A stretch of DNA of 45,411 nucleotides, taken from Streptomyces albidus (ex Kaewkla and Franco 2022). GTDB lineage: Bacteria; Actinomycetota; Actinomycetes; Streptomycetales; Streptomycetaceae. The stretch lies in NCBI RefSeq assembly GCF_013870515.1, contig NZ_JACBXA010000021.1, positions 1-45,411 of the forward strand. The letters run 5' to 3'. Below are positions 26,501 through 33,393 of the stretch, piece by piece (positions within the stretch are counted from its first letter, which is position 1; the number at the start of each line of letters is the position of its first letter). The position numbers and the translations under genes were made by a program. The notes under the pieces are model-generated. The model searched no databases. It saw nothing but the letters and a program-made list of their open reading frames with translations, and had not been told where the DNA came from.

Positions 26501-27079
26501 CACCGCCTCCATTGCGCGACGGGCGCCGATGACCGCCGCCTTGGTCTGCAGGAGGTCCTGCGTGGTCTCGACCAGCAGGGCGTCGGCGCCGCCGGCGATC
26601 ATGCCCTCGGCGTTCACCTGGTAGGCGTCGCGAAGGGTCGCGTACGGGGCGTGGCCCAGCGTGGGCAGCTTCGTGCCGGGGCCCATGGAGCCCAGCACCC
26701 AGCGCTCGCGGCCGTCGGCCTCGAATTCGTCCGCCACGTCGCGGGCGATGCGGGTGCCCTTCTCCGAGAGTTCGAAGATGCGGTCGGTGATGTCGTATTC
26801 GCCCAGGGCGGCGTGGTTCGCGCCGAAGGTGTTGGTCTCCACGCAGTCCACGCCCGCGGCGAAGTACTCGGTGTGGACCGACCGGACGATGTCGGGGCGG
26901 GTCACGTTCAGGATCTCGTTGCAGCCTTCGAGCTGCTCGAAGTCGTCGAGACTGGGGTCCTGCGCCTGAATCATCGTGCCCATCGCGCCGTCAGCGACGA
27001 TCACGCGCTCCTTGAGCGCTTTTCGCAGGGCGGCTGCCCGCGGGAAGGCGGATGTGGGCGTACTGCTCGGCGAGGCCAT
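23555..27079 (-). CDS. metH: Cobalamin-dependent methionine synthase MetH
   Basis: MetH transfers a methyl group from 5-methyltetrahydrofolate to homocysteine using methylcobalamin. The 1174-residue protein has the full module order. The homocysteine domain (about 15-320) has zinc cysteines in GLNCATGPSEM and GGCCGTTPEH. The pterin-binding domain (about 340-610) contains ERTNANGSKKF and INSVNYEDGDG. The B12 cap and binding domains (about 640-890) have RGDVHDIGKNLV, whose His ligates cobalt. The C-terminal reactivation domain (about 925-1174) contains FFRAEESGEQD and GYGACPNLEDR. The ATG has GGAG eight bases upstream. It is divergent from gylR. I saw no cobalamin-riboswitch consensus in the 267-base leader region. 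Confidence 0.97.
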   Translation of the reverse strand: MASPSSTPTSAFPRAAALRKALKERVIVADGAMGTMIQAQDPSLDDFEQLEGCNEILNVTRPDIVRSVHTEYFAAGVDCVETNTFGANHAALGEYDITDRIFELSEKGTRIARDVADEFEADGRERWVLGSMGPGTKLPTLGHAPYATLRDAYQVNAEGMIAGGADALLVETTQDLLQTKAAVIGARRAMEAVGAHELPLICSVTVETTGTMLLGSEIGAALTALEPLGIDMIGLNCATGPSEMSEHLRYLAQHSRVPISCMPNAGLPVLGKDGAHYPLTPEELCDAHEGFVRDYGLSLVGGCCGTTPEHLRQLVERVRGKEPARREPTPEPGAASLYQMIPFRQDTSYLAIGERTNANGSKKFREAMLDGRWDDCVEIARDQIREGAHMLDLCVDYVGRDGAADMKELAGRFATSSTLPIVLDSTEVDVLQAGLEMLGGRAVINSVNYEDGDGPESRFQRVAALAREYGAALMALTIDEEGQARTADHKVAIAERIIEDLTTNWGIDESSILIDCLTFTICTGQEESRKDGINTIEAIRELKRRRPDVQTTLGLSNISFGLNPAARIVLNSVFLDECVKAGLDSAIVHASKILPIARLEEEQVKTALDLIYDRRSEGYDPLQHLLELFEGVDTKAMKAGKAEELLALPLDERLQRRIIDGERKGLEEDLDAALEERPALEIVNETLLEGMKVVGELFGSGQMQLPFVLQSAEVMKTAVAHLEPHMEKSDDEGKGTIVLATVRGDVHDIGKNLVDIILSNNGYNVVNLGIKQPVSAILDAAEENKADVIGMSGLLVKSTVIMKENLQELNQRKMAADFPVILGGAALTRAYVEQDLHEIYEGEVRYARDAFEGLRLMDALIGVKRGVPGVELPELKQRRVPKRPASAAGEVPEAEVNDGSIRSDVATDNPVPTPPFWESRVIKGIGLKDYASWIDEGALFKGQWGLKESRKGDGPSYEELVETEGRPRLRGWLEKLHTDNLLEAAVVYGYYPCVSKGDDLILLNEDGSERTRFTFPRQRRGRRLCLADFFRAEESGEQDVVGLQIVTVGSKIGEATAELFADNAYRDYLELHGLSVQLAEAMAEYWHARVRSELDIAAEDPTAMQDMFDLKYRGARFSLGYGACPNLEDRAKIAELLRPERIGVELSEEFQLHPEQSTDAIVIHHPEAKYFNAR

Positions 27080-27285
27080 GAAGGGTTCTCCCTAGAGTGC
27101 GACGGCTGTCGGCTATGCGCGGTCCGCGGCTTCGAAGAGGACGGCGCACCTGATCAGGGTATCGGGCGGGCACAAGAGTGCAGCAGGACATTCCGTACGG
27201 CGGACAGAGCGGAGGCTCTCCCTCCGTCCCCCGGAAGTGGGAAGACGCCGGACTGGGCTACCGCACGTCGACATCAAGCGATACC

Positions 27286-27302
27286 GTTCGACATTGTCGA
27301 AC
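27286..27302 (+). promoter_or_regulatory. Perfect 17-bp palindrome upstream of gylR (putative GylR operator)
   Basis: GTTCGACA-T-TGTCGAAC is a perfect palindrome about 45 bases before the gylR start. A close relative (15 of 17 bases) lies in the glpF leader at 28345-28361, which points to a shared regulator. GylR, an IclR-family glycerol-responsive repressor, is the obvious candidate. Confidence 0.75.
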
Positions 27303-27346
27303 CCGATTCACAGCGGCTCGCGGAGAGCAGGTCAGGGAGGTGCCAG

Positions 27347-28192
27347 ATGGCCCGGACCATCCAGTCGCTCGAACGCGCTGCCGCCGTGCTGCGGCTCTTG
27401 GCGGGCGGTGAACGCCGGCTCGGCCTCTCCGACATCGCCTCCTCGATGGAGCTGCCCAAGGGCACCGCTCACGGCCTCCTGCGCACCCTCCAGCAAGAGG
27501 GCTTCGTGGAGCAGGACGGCGCGACGGGCAAGTACCAGCTGGGCGCGGAGCTGCTGCGCCTGGGCACGAGCTATCTGGACGTCCACGAGCTGCGCTCCAG
27601 GGCTCTGGTCTGGGCGGACGACCTGGCGCGGTCCAGCGGGGAGAGCGTCTATCTGGGCGTCTTCCACCTGCAGGGCGTGCTGATCGTGCACCACGTCTTC
27701 CGTCCGGACAACAGCCGTCAGGTGCTGGAGGTCGGCGCGATGCAGCCTCTGCACAGCACGGCCCTGGGCAAGGTGCTCTCGGCGTTCGACCCCGTGGCGC
27801 ACAGCGAGGCGGTCGACGGCGAACGGAAGCGGTTCACGGAGCGCACGGTCACCGGTCTCGCCGAGTTCGAGGACGTGCTGGAGGCGACCCGTACGCGTGG
27901 CTGGGCGGCGGATGTCGAGGAGACCTGGGAAGGCCTCGCTTCGATCGCCGCGCCCATCCGCGACCGCCGCCGCATGCCGGTCGGAGCGGTGGGCGTGACG
28001 GGAGCCGTGGAGCGGGTCTGCGAGGACGTCCCGGTCGCCGTCGCGGCGGGCGCCGCCGCGACCACGGCGACCGGCGTCACGAACGTGACGAGTGGTGCCG
28101 CAGGGGACGTTGAGCTGCGGCCGATGCTGGTGGCGGCCGTGCGGGACTGCGCGCGGGCCGTCTCGCGTGATCTTGGAGCCCGGCGGTTCTGA
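27347..28192 (+). CDS. gylR: IclR-family glycerol operon regulator GylR
   Basis: GylR represses the glycerol catabolic operon of Streptomyces and is relieved by glycerol or glycerol-3-phosphate. The 281-residue protein has an N-terminal winged helix-turn-helix (LGLSDIASSMELPKGTAHGL, about 25-44). The IclR effector domain (about 80-275) includes SSGESVYLGVFHLQGVLIVH and GAMQPLHSTALGKVLSAF. Residues about 228-255 are an Ala/Thr/Val/Gly-rich stretch interrupting the expected junction of VERVCED and LRPMLVAAVRD. From memory the S. coelicolor protein is nearer 254 residues, so this looks like an insertion. GGGAGGTG precedes the ATG. It lies upstream of glpFKD and is divergent from metH. Confidence 0.93.
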   Translation: MARTIQSLERAAAVLRLLAGGERRLGLSDIASSMELPKGTAHGLLRTLQQEGFVEQDGATGKYQLGAELLRLGTSYLDVHELRSRALVWADDLARSSGESVYLGVFHLQGVLIVHHVFRPDNSRQVLEVGAMQPLHSTALGKVLSAFDPVAHSEAVDGERKRFTERTVTGLAEFEDVLEATRTRGWAADVEETWEGLASIAAPIRDRRRMPVGAVGVTGAVERVCEDVPVAVAAGAAATTATGVTNVTSGAAGDVELRPMLVAAVRDCARAVSRDLGARRF

Positions 28193-28304
28193 GAGAGCCC
28201 CGAGCGAGCGTTGTCAGTACGTCTCCGACAGACCTTCCCGCTCCGCGAATCGAGATCATCGCGGCCCCGGACGAACGGGTTGAGGGAGTCCTGAGTCACA
28301 CCCC

Positions 28305-28361
28305 TTGACGTGACCTCCACCAGGGAGAAAACTGCCAAGTCGGCGGTCGGCATTGTCGAAC
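28305..28361 (+). promoter_or_regulatory. glpFKD promoter region with second GylR-type operator
   Basis: TTGACG (28305-28310) is a good -35 box; the -10 is poor (AAAACT at 17 bases spacing). GGTCGGCATTGTCGAAC (28345-28361) matches 15 of 17 bases of the palindrome before gylR. It would sit just downstream of the transcription start, as expected for a repressor operator. Confidence 0.6.
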
Positions 28362-28414
28362 ACCGGACGGGACCGACCCGCCCTCCCCATCTGGACAAGA
28401 CAAAGGAGTCGCGG

Positions 28415-29170
28415 GTGTCCAGCTCCGACATTTTCTTCGGTGAAGTGATAGGTACCGCACTGCTCATCCTGCTCGGTGGCGGTGTCTGTGCTGCCGTGAC
28501 CTTCAAACGCTCCAAGGCGCACGCCTCCGGCTGGATCGTGATCACGTTCGGCTGGGGCATGGCCGTCCTGACCGGCGGTTACGTGGCAGCAGGCGTCTCC
28601 GGCGCACACCTCAACCCGGCGGTCACCCTGGCCCTCGCGATCGAGGGAACCACCAAGTGGAGCGACGTCCCCCTCTACTTCGCCTCCGAACTGCTCGGCG
28701 CGATGATCGGCGCCGTACTCGTCTGGCTCGCCTACTACGGCCAGTTCCACGCCGACCTCAGCGAACCGGCGATGGCGGAGCGCAAGGGTGAGAACCCCGG
28801 CCCGGTCCACGGCGTCTTCTTCACCTCGCCCGAGATCCGCAACGCCGCGCAGAACCTGGCGACGGAGATCATCGGCACGTTCGTACTGGTCATCGCGATC
28901 CTGACGCAGGGCCTGAACAAGGGCGTCGGCCTCTCCGGCATCGGAGTGCTGCTCGTGGCGCTGGTCGTCCTCGGCATCGGTCTGTCGCTCGGTGGCCCGA
29001 CGGGGTACGCCATCAACCCGGTCCGTGACTTCGGTCCCCGCATCGTGCACGCGCTGCTTCCGCTGCCGAACAAGGGCGGCTCCGACTGGTCCTACTCCTG
29101 GGTCCCGATCGTCGGCCCCCTCGTCGGCGCTGCCATCGCCGCAGGCGTCCACCACGTCGCCTTCGCCTGA
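28415..29170 (+). CDS. glpF: Glycerol uptake facilitator (aquaglyceroporin) GlpF
   Basis: GlpF is a membrane channel admitting glycerol by facilitated diffusion. The 251-residue MIP-family protein has six hydrophobic helices and two half-helix loops. The first pore motif is GAHLNPAVT (Asn67-Pro-Ala). The second is [13 protein letters not shown], where Asn201-Pro-Val replaces the usual NPA; the Asp and Arg that mark glycerol-type channels are kept. The GTG at 28415 has AAGGAG seven bases upstream; the longer frame runs into the operator. It is first in the glpF-glpK-glpD operon, 114 bases before glpK, under the putative GylR site. Confidence 0.95.
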   Translation: MSSSDIFFGEVIGTALLILLGGGVCAAVTFKRSKAHASGWIVITFGWGMAVLTGGYVAAGVSGAHLNPAVTLALAIEGTTKWSDVPLYFASELLGAMIGAVLVWLAYYGQFHADLSEPAMAERKGENPGPVHGVFFTSPEIRNAAQNLATEIIGTFVLVIAILTQGLNKGVGLSGIGVLLVALVVLGIGLSLGGPTGYAINPVRDFGPRIVHALLPLPNKGGSDWSYSWVPIVGPLVGAAIAAGVHHVAFA

Positions 29171-29284
29171 GACGTACGCCCGCTCCGCTCGCCGCCCGGT
29201 CCGTGACCCGGCCTCGTACGCGCAGGCCGGCCGTCACGGCCCGGGCCCAGAGCTTTTCCCACCGAACCACTTGGAGAGCAGGAC

Positions 29285-30835
29285 ATGAGCGAAACCGAGA
29301 ACCGGTCCACGGGCGCCTCCTCCCACGGCGAGGGCCCCTTCATCGCCGCCATCGACCAGGGCACCACCTCCAGCCGCTGCATCGTCTTCGACAAGGACGG
29401 CCGGATCGTCGCCGTCGACCAGAAGGAGCACGAGCAGATCCTCCCGAAGCCGGGATGGGTCGAGCACGACGCGGCCGAGATCTGGACCAACGTCCAGCAG
29501 GTCGTCGCCGGCGCCCTGCAGAACGCGGGCATCACCAAGGCCGATGTGAAGGCACTGGGCATCACCAACCAGCGTGAGACGACGCTGCTCTGGGACAAGG
29601 CGACCGGCGAGCCCGTGCACAACGCCCTGGTCTGGCAGGACACCCGCACCGACACGCTCTGCCGCGAGCTGGGGCGCAACGTCGGCCAGGACCGCTTCCG
29701 CCGTGAGACCGGCCTTCCCCTGGCCTCCTACTTCTCCGGCCCGAAGATCCGCTGGCTGCTCGACAACGTCGACGGGCTGCGGGAGCGCGCCGAGCGCGGC
29801 GAACTCCTCTTCGGCACCATGGACTCCTGGGTCATCTGGAACCTCACCGGCGGCCCCGACGGCGGCCGACACGTCACGGACGTGACCAACGCCTCGCGCA
29901 CCATGCTGATGAACCTGCACTCCATGAGCTGGGACGAGAAGATCTGCCAGTCCATGGGCGTCCCGATGTCCGTGCTGCCCGAGATCCGTTCCTCCGCCGA
30001 GGTGTACGGCGAGGCGACCGGCGACCTCGCCGGTGTGCCGGTGGCCTCGGCCCTGGGCGACCAGCAGGCAGCGCTGTTCGGCCAGACCTGCTACGCCGAG
30101 GGCGAGGCCAAGTCGACGTACGGCACGGGCACGTTCCTGCTGCTCAACACCGGCCACGAAGCCGTCAACTCCTACAACGGCCTGCTGACGACGGTCGGTT
30201 ACCAGATCGGCGACGACCGTCCCGTCTACGCCCTCGAGGGCGCGATCGCGGTCACCGGTTCGCTGGTGCAGTGGATGCGCGACCAGATGGGTCTGATCAA
30301 CTCCGCAGCCGAGATCGAGACGCTGGCGAGCTCCGTCGAGGACAACGGCGGCGCCTACTTCGTGCCGGCCTTCTCCGGCCTGTTCGCGCCCTACTGGCGC
30401 GACGACGCCCGTGGCGTGATCGCGGGCCTGACCCGGTACGTGACCAAGGCGCACATCGCGCGCGCCGTCCTGGAGGCGACCGCCTGGCAGACCCGCGAGA
30501 TCGTCGACGCCATGCAGAAGGACTCCGGCGTCGAGCTGACGGCCCTGAAGGTCGACGGCGGCATGACGTCCAACAACCTGCTCATGCAGACCATGTCGGA
30601 CTTCCTCGACGCCCCCGTCGTTCGCCCGATGGTCGCCGAAACCACCTGCCTCGGCGCGGCATACGCGGCAGGGCTCGCAGTCGGCTTCTGGTCCGACACC
30701 GACGAGCTGCGCGCCAACTGGAAGCGGGCGGCCGAATGGACGCCCAGCATGGACGCGGCCGATCGTGACCGCGAGTACAAGAACTGGCTCAAGGCCGTCC
30801 AGCGGACCATGGGCTGGATCGAAGAGGAGAACTGA
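29285..30835 (+). CDS. glpK: Glycerol kinase GlpK
   Basis: GlpK phosphorylates glycerol with ATP to sn-glycerol-3-phosphate, trapping it in the cell. The 516-residue FGGY-family protein has an N-terminal extension of about 18 polar residues, then [20 protein letters not shown] (ATPase fold phosphate loop). Other features are [28 protein letters not shown], the substrate segment [20 protein letters not shown] and the FGGY second signature around [32 protein letters not shown] leads to the ATG. It lies between glpF and glpD; the glpD start is only five bases after the stop, so translation is likely coupled. Confidence 0.97.
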   Translation: MSETENRSTGASSHGEGPFIAAIDQGTTSSRCIVFDKDGRIVAVDQKEHEQILPKPGWVEHDAAEIWTNVQQVVAGALQNAGITKADVKALGITNQRETTLLWDKATGEPVHNALVWQDTRTDTLCRELGRNVGQDRFRRETGLPLASYFSGPKIRWLLDNVDGLRERAERGELLFGTMDSWVIWNLTGGPDGGRHVTDVTNASRTMLMNLHSMSWDEKICQSMGVPMSVLPEIRSSAEVYGEATGDLAGVPVASALGDQQAALFGQTCYAEGEAKSTYGTGTFLLLNTGHEAVNSYNGLLTTVGYQIGDDRPVYALEGAIAVTGSLVQWMRDQMGLINSAAEIETLASSVEDNGGAYFVPAFSGLFAPYWRDDARGVIAGLTRYVTKAHIARAVLEATAWQTREIVDAMQKDSGVELTALKVDGGMTSNNLLMQTMSDFLDAPVVRPMVAETTCLGAAYAAGLAVGFWSDTDELRANWKRAAEWTPSMDAADRDREYKNWLKAVQRTMGWIEEEN

Positions 30836-30840
30836 AAGAA

Positions 30841-32457
30841 ATGAACACCCTGCAGAGCGTCCCCACTCTCGGGACGCATCCGGCTGCCGGCGGCAACCCG
30901 AGCCGCGCCGAGACCAGGGAACTGCTCGCCAACGCGACGTACGACCTCCTCGTGATCGGCGGCGGAATCCTCGGCACCTCGGTCGCCTGGCACGCCGCGC
31001 AGTCGGGGCTGCGGGTGGCGATGGTGGACGCCGGCGACTTCGCCGGCGCCACCTCGTCCGCCTCCTCCAAGCTCGTGCACGGCGGTCTGCGCTACCTGCA
31101 GACCGGCGCGGTCAAGCTGGTGGCGGAGAATCACCACGAGCGTCGGGTGCTGGCCAAGGACGTGGCCCCGCACCTGGTCAACCCGCTCAAGTTCTATCTG
31201 CCCGTCTACAGGGGCGGCCCGCACGGTGCGACGAAGCTGGGCGCGGGGGTGTTCGCCTACAGTGCGCTCTCCGCGTTCGGCGACGGCGTCGGGCGTCTGG
31301 TCTCCCCCTCCCGGGCGGCGGCCGACAACCCGGGCCTGCGTACGGACAACCTGAAGGCGGTCGCGGTATACGGCGACCACCAGATGAACGACTCCCGCAT
31401 GGCCGTCATGACGGTCCGTGCCGCCGTCGACTCGGGCGCGGTGGTGCTCAACCACGCGGAGGTGACGGGGCTGCGCCGCATGGGCGGCCGCGTCACCGGA
31501 GCCGAGCTCCGCGACCGCTTGGACGGGAAGGAGTTCGGGGTCGACGCACGGCTGGTGCTCAACGCGACCGGACCGTGGGTGGACCACGTGCGCAGGCTCG
31601 AGGACAAGGGAGCCGCGCCCAGCGTCCGCTTCTCCAAGGGCGCGCATCTCGTGCTGCGGCGCAGGTCGCCGTGGCGGGCGGCGATGGCGACGCCGATCGA
31701 CAAGTACCGCATCACCTTCGCCCTCCCCTGGGAGGACCAGCTCCTGCTGGGCACCACGGACGAGGCGTACGAGGGCGACCCGGGCGACGTCACGGCGACC
31801 GAGGCCGACATCCAGCAGATCCTGGACGAGGCCGCGTACTCCGTACGCGGCGAGCACCTCTCACGGGATCTGATCAGCTACGCCTTCGCGGGCCTGCGGG
31901 TGCTGCCCGGCGGGCCAGGCGGTGTGACGGCTGCCCGGAGGGAGACCGTCGTCAGCGAGGGCATCGGAGGGATGCTCTCGGTCGCGGGCGGCAAGTGGAC
32001 GACGTACAGGCACATCGGCCGCGCCGTGATGAACAAGCTGGCGAAGCTGCCCGGGGGTTCGATCGCGCAGGACATGGAGCCCGTGGGCGAACTGGTGCGG
32101 CGCACCCCGCTGCCGGGCATCTCCAACCCCAACGCGGTCGCGCACCGGCTGCTGGTGGACCGGGAGCGGGAGCCGGGTCCGCGCATGGACCCGCTGACCG
32201 CACGCCAGCTGGCCACCCACTACGGCTCGCTCTCCTTCGACATCGCGCGGCTGGTCAACGAGGACCCGTCGCTCGGCGAGCGCATCCACCCCGACGGTCC
32301 GGAGATCTGGGCGCAGGTCGTCCACGCACGCGACTACGAGTGGGCGGAGACCGTGGACGACGTGCTGCGACGGCGCACCACCCTGACCATCCGCGGCCTG
32401 GACACCGAGGACGTGCGTGAGCGCGTCGGCATGCTCCTGTCGGAGCGGCGCAGCTGA
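30841..32457 (+). CDS. glpD: Aerobic glycerol-3-phosphate dehydrogenase GlpD
   Basis: GlpD is an FAD enzyme on the inner membrane face that oxidises glycerol-3-phosphate to dihydroxyacetone phosphate, passing electrons to quinone. The 538-residue protein has the dinucleotide-binding motif DLLVIGGGILGTSVAWHAAQ. The family signature ATSSASSKLVHGGLRYLQ follows, with DHQMNDSRMAVMTVRAAVDS, FALPWEDQLLLGTTDEAYEG and ISVAGGKWTTYR-type C-terminal segments. A DAO-C domain (about 400-538) closes the protein. It is last in the gyl operon, directly followed by two strong hairpins. The N-terminal 35 residues are polar and not conserved-looking. Confidence 0.97.
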   Translation: MNTLQSVPTLGTHPAAGGNPSRAETRELLANATYDLLVIGGGILGTSVAWHAAQSGLRVAMVDAGDFAGATSSASSKLVHGGLRYLQTGAVKLVAENHHERRVLAKDVAPHLVNPLKFYLPVYRGGPHGATKLGAGVFAYSALSAFGDGVGRLVSPSRAAADNPGLRTDNLKAVAVYGDHQMNDSRMAVMTVRAAVDSGAVVLNHAEVTGLRRMGGRVTGAELRDRLDGKEFGVDARLVLNATGPWVDHVRRLEDKGAAPSVRFSKGAHLVLRRRSPWRAAMATPIDKYRITFALPWEDQLLLGTTDEAYEGDPGDVTATEADIQQILDEAAYSVRGEHLSRDLISYAFAGLRVLPGGPGGVTAARRETVVSEGIGGMLSVAGGKWTTYRHIGRAVMNKLAKLPGGSIAQDMEPVGELVRRTPLPGISNPNAVAHRLLVDREREPGPRMDPLTARQLATHYGSLSFDIARLVNEDPSLGERIHPDGPEIWAQVVHARDYEWAETVDDVLRRRTTLTIRGLDTEDVRERVGMLLSERRS

Positions 32458-32463
32458 CCGACT

Positions 32464-32491
32464 GCCGGACCGGCCCGCCGGCCGGTCCGGC
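32464..32491 (+). terminator. Terminator after glpD
   Basis: GCCGGACCGGCC and GGCCGGTCCGGC form a perfect 12-pair stem with a CGCC loop, starting six bases after the glpD stop. It lacks a T-run, as usual in Streptomyces. Confidence 0.88.
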
Positions 32492-32504
32492 TGACGGCGT
32501 AACC

Positions 32505-32545
32505 GGAGGTCGCCGTGCGGGTGTTGAGCCCGCACGGCGGCCTCC
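32505..32545. terminator. Second, bidirectional terminator
   Basis: A 17-pair stem (32505-32521 with 32529-32545, core CGCCGTGCGGG / CCCGCACGGCG, one T-G pair) encloses a 7-base loop. It backs up the glpD terminator on the plus strand and lies 36 bases beyond the stop of the convergent MerR-type gene. Confidence 0.85.
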
Positions 32546-32581
32546 TGTCCGTCCGGGGGTCTTGCACGTGGGTCCCGGAAC

Positions 32582-33355
32582 TCACCTGGCCTGCCGGGCC
32601 CGCTCCAGGTACTGCAGCAGTTCACGCATCCGCTCCGTCGGCCAGGGCAGGCTCCGGCCGATCTCCTCGCTGTTCTCGTCCCACATGCGCTGCGCGGTCG
32701 CCTTGGTCCGCTCGCCTTCGGCACCGGGCGCGTGGAACCGGTCGGCCAGCGCGTCCCAGCGCGTTGCCAGGGTCTGCACCCGCTGATCCTCGACGGGGGT
32801 CCCTTCCTGGGCGTGGCGCATCAACTCCTCGACCAGACCGGCCCATTCGGTCTTGGCCGCCTCGACGGCGTCCGGGCCGAGCTCCGCCCGGCGCCGTGCC
32901 AGCTGCTCCCGCTGCTCCGTCGTGAACGAGGTCTCGAACACAGAGATCATCTCCAGGGTCGTCATGAACTCTTCCGGACCGGGCATCGAGGCGTCGTCGA
33001 TCTGCTGGAGCAGCCCACGGAGCCGGTGCCGCAGCTGCCGGCTCCGCTCGGCCTCGTCCTCCAGCATCCGCAGCTGGGCGGCGAGCAGGTCGCGTATCGC
33101 CGCCAGCCCGTCCGAGGAGGCCGCGAGCACGCCGGCGATCTCCTCCAGCGACAGCCCCAGCGAGCGCAGCGCCCGCAGCCTGTACAGCCGCCGCAGGTCG
33201 GCCTCCGTGTAGCGGCGGTGGCCCGACGCCGTGCGCTCACTCGCCCTCAGCAGGCCGACCTCGTCGTAGTGGTACAGCGCGCGTACGGTCATGCCGCTCG
33301 CCCTCGCCACCTCGCCGATGCTCCACCGCCGTGCGGGCTGCTCATTCCCGGTCAC
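32582..33355 (-). CDS. MerR-family regulator with TipAS-like C-terminal domain
   Basis: This is a one-component activator of the TipAL type, in which a MerR DNA-binding half is fused to a drug-binding TipAS domain. The 257-residue protein has the MerR helix-turn-helix (WSIGEVARASGMTVRALYHY, about 11-30) with the wing DEVGLLRASERTASGHRRY. The dimerising coiled coil is about 75-120. A helical TipAS-like domain follows (about 135-230, FTTEQREQLARRRAELGPDA ... RVQTLATRWDALADRFH). No cysteine is visible in the C-terminal part, so covalent thiopeptide capture as in TipA is unlikely. The GTG start is predicted leaderless under a MerR-type promoter. It may be autoregulated; no other target adjoins. 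Confidence 0.9.
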   Translation of the reverse strand: MTGNEQPARRWSIGEVARASGMTVRALYHYDEVGLLRASERTASGHRRYTEADLRRLYRLRALRSLGLSLEEIAGVLAASSDGLAAIRDLLAAQLRMLEDEAERSRQLRHRLRGLLQQIDDASMPGPEEFMTTLEMISVFETSFTTEQREQLARRRAELGPDAVEAAKTEWAGLVEELMRHAQEGTPVEDQRVQTLATRWDALADRFHAPGAEGERTKATAQRMWDENSEEIGRSLPWPTERMRELLQYLERARQAR

Positions 33356-33362
33356 GCCCGGC

Positions 33363-33393
33363 ACGCTAGAACCTCCCGTCGCGGCAGGTTCAA
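33363..33393 (-). promoter_or_regulatory. MerR-type promoter/operator with 19-bp spacer
   Basis: On the minus strand TTGAAC and TAGCGT are exactly 19 bases apart, the long spacer that MerR-family activators untwist. Between them GAACCT and AGGTTC form an inverted repeat around 11 bases. TAGCGT ends seven bases before the GTG of the TipA-like gene, implying a leaderless, self-activated transcript. The region overlaps the last bases of the upstream alpha-glucosidase gene. Confidence 0.75.

Noticed and set aside
23354..27346. Very long plus-strand open frame leading into gylR
   Set aside because: It is antisense to metH and exists because of GC-biased third positions. Its translation is Leu/Val/Asp/His-rich without family features, and the true gylR start at 27347 has a ribosome site.
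27080..27346. Possible cobalamin or SAH riboswitch upstream of metH
   Set aside because: I looked for the B12-box and SAH-motif consensus on the minus strand and found neither. A covariance-model search (Infernal with the Rfam models) would settle it.
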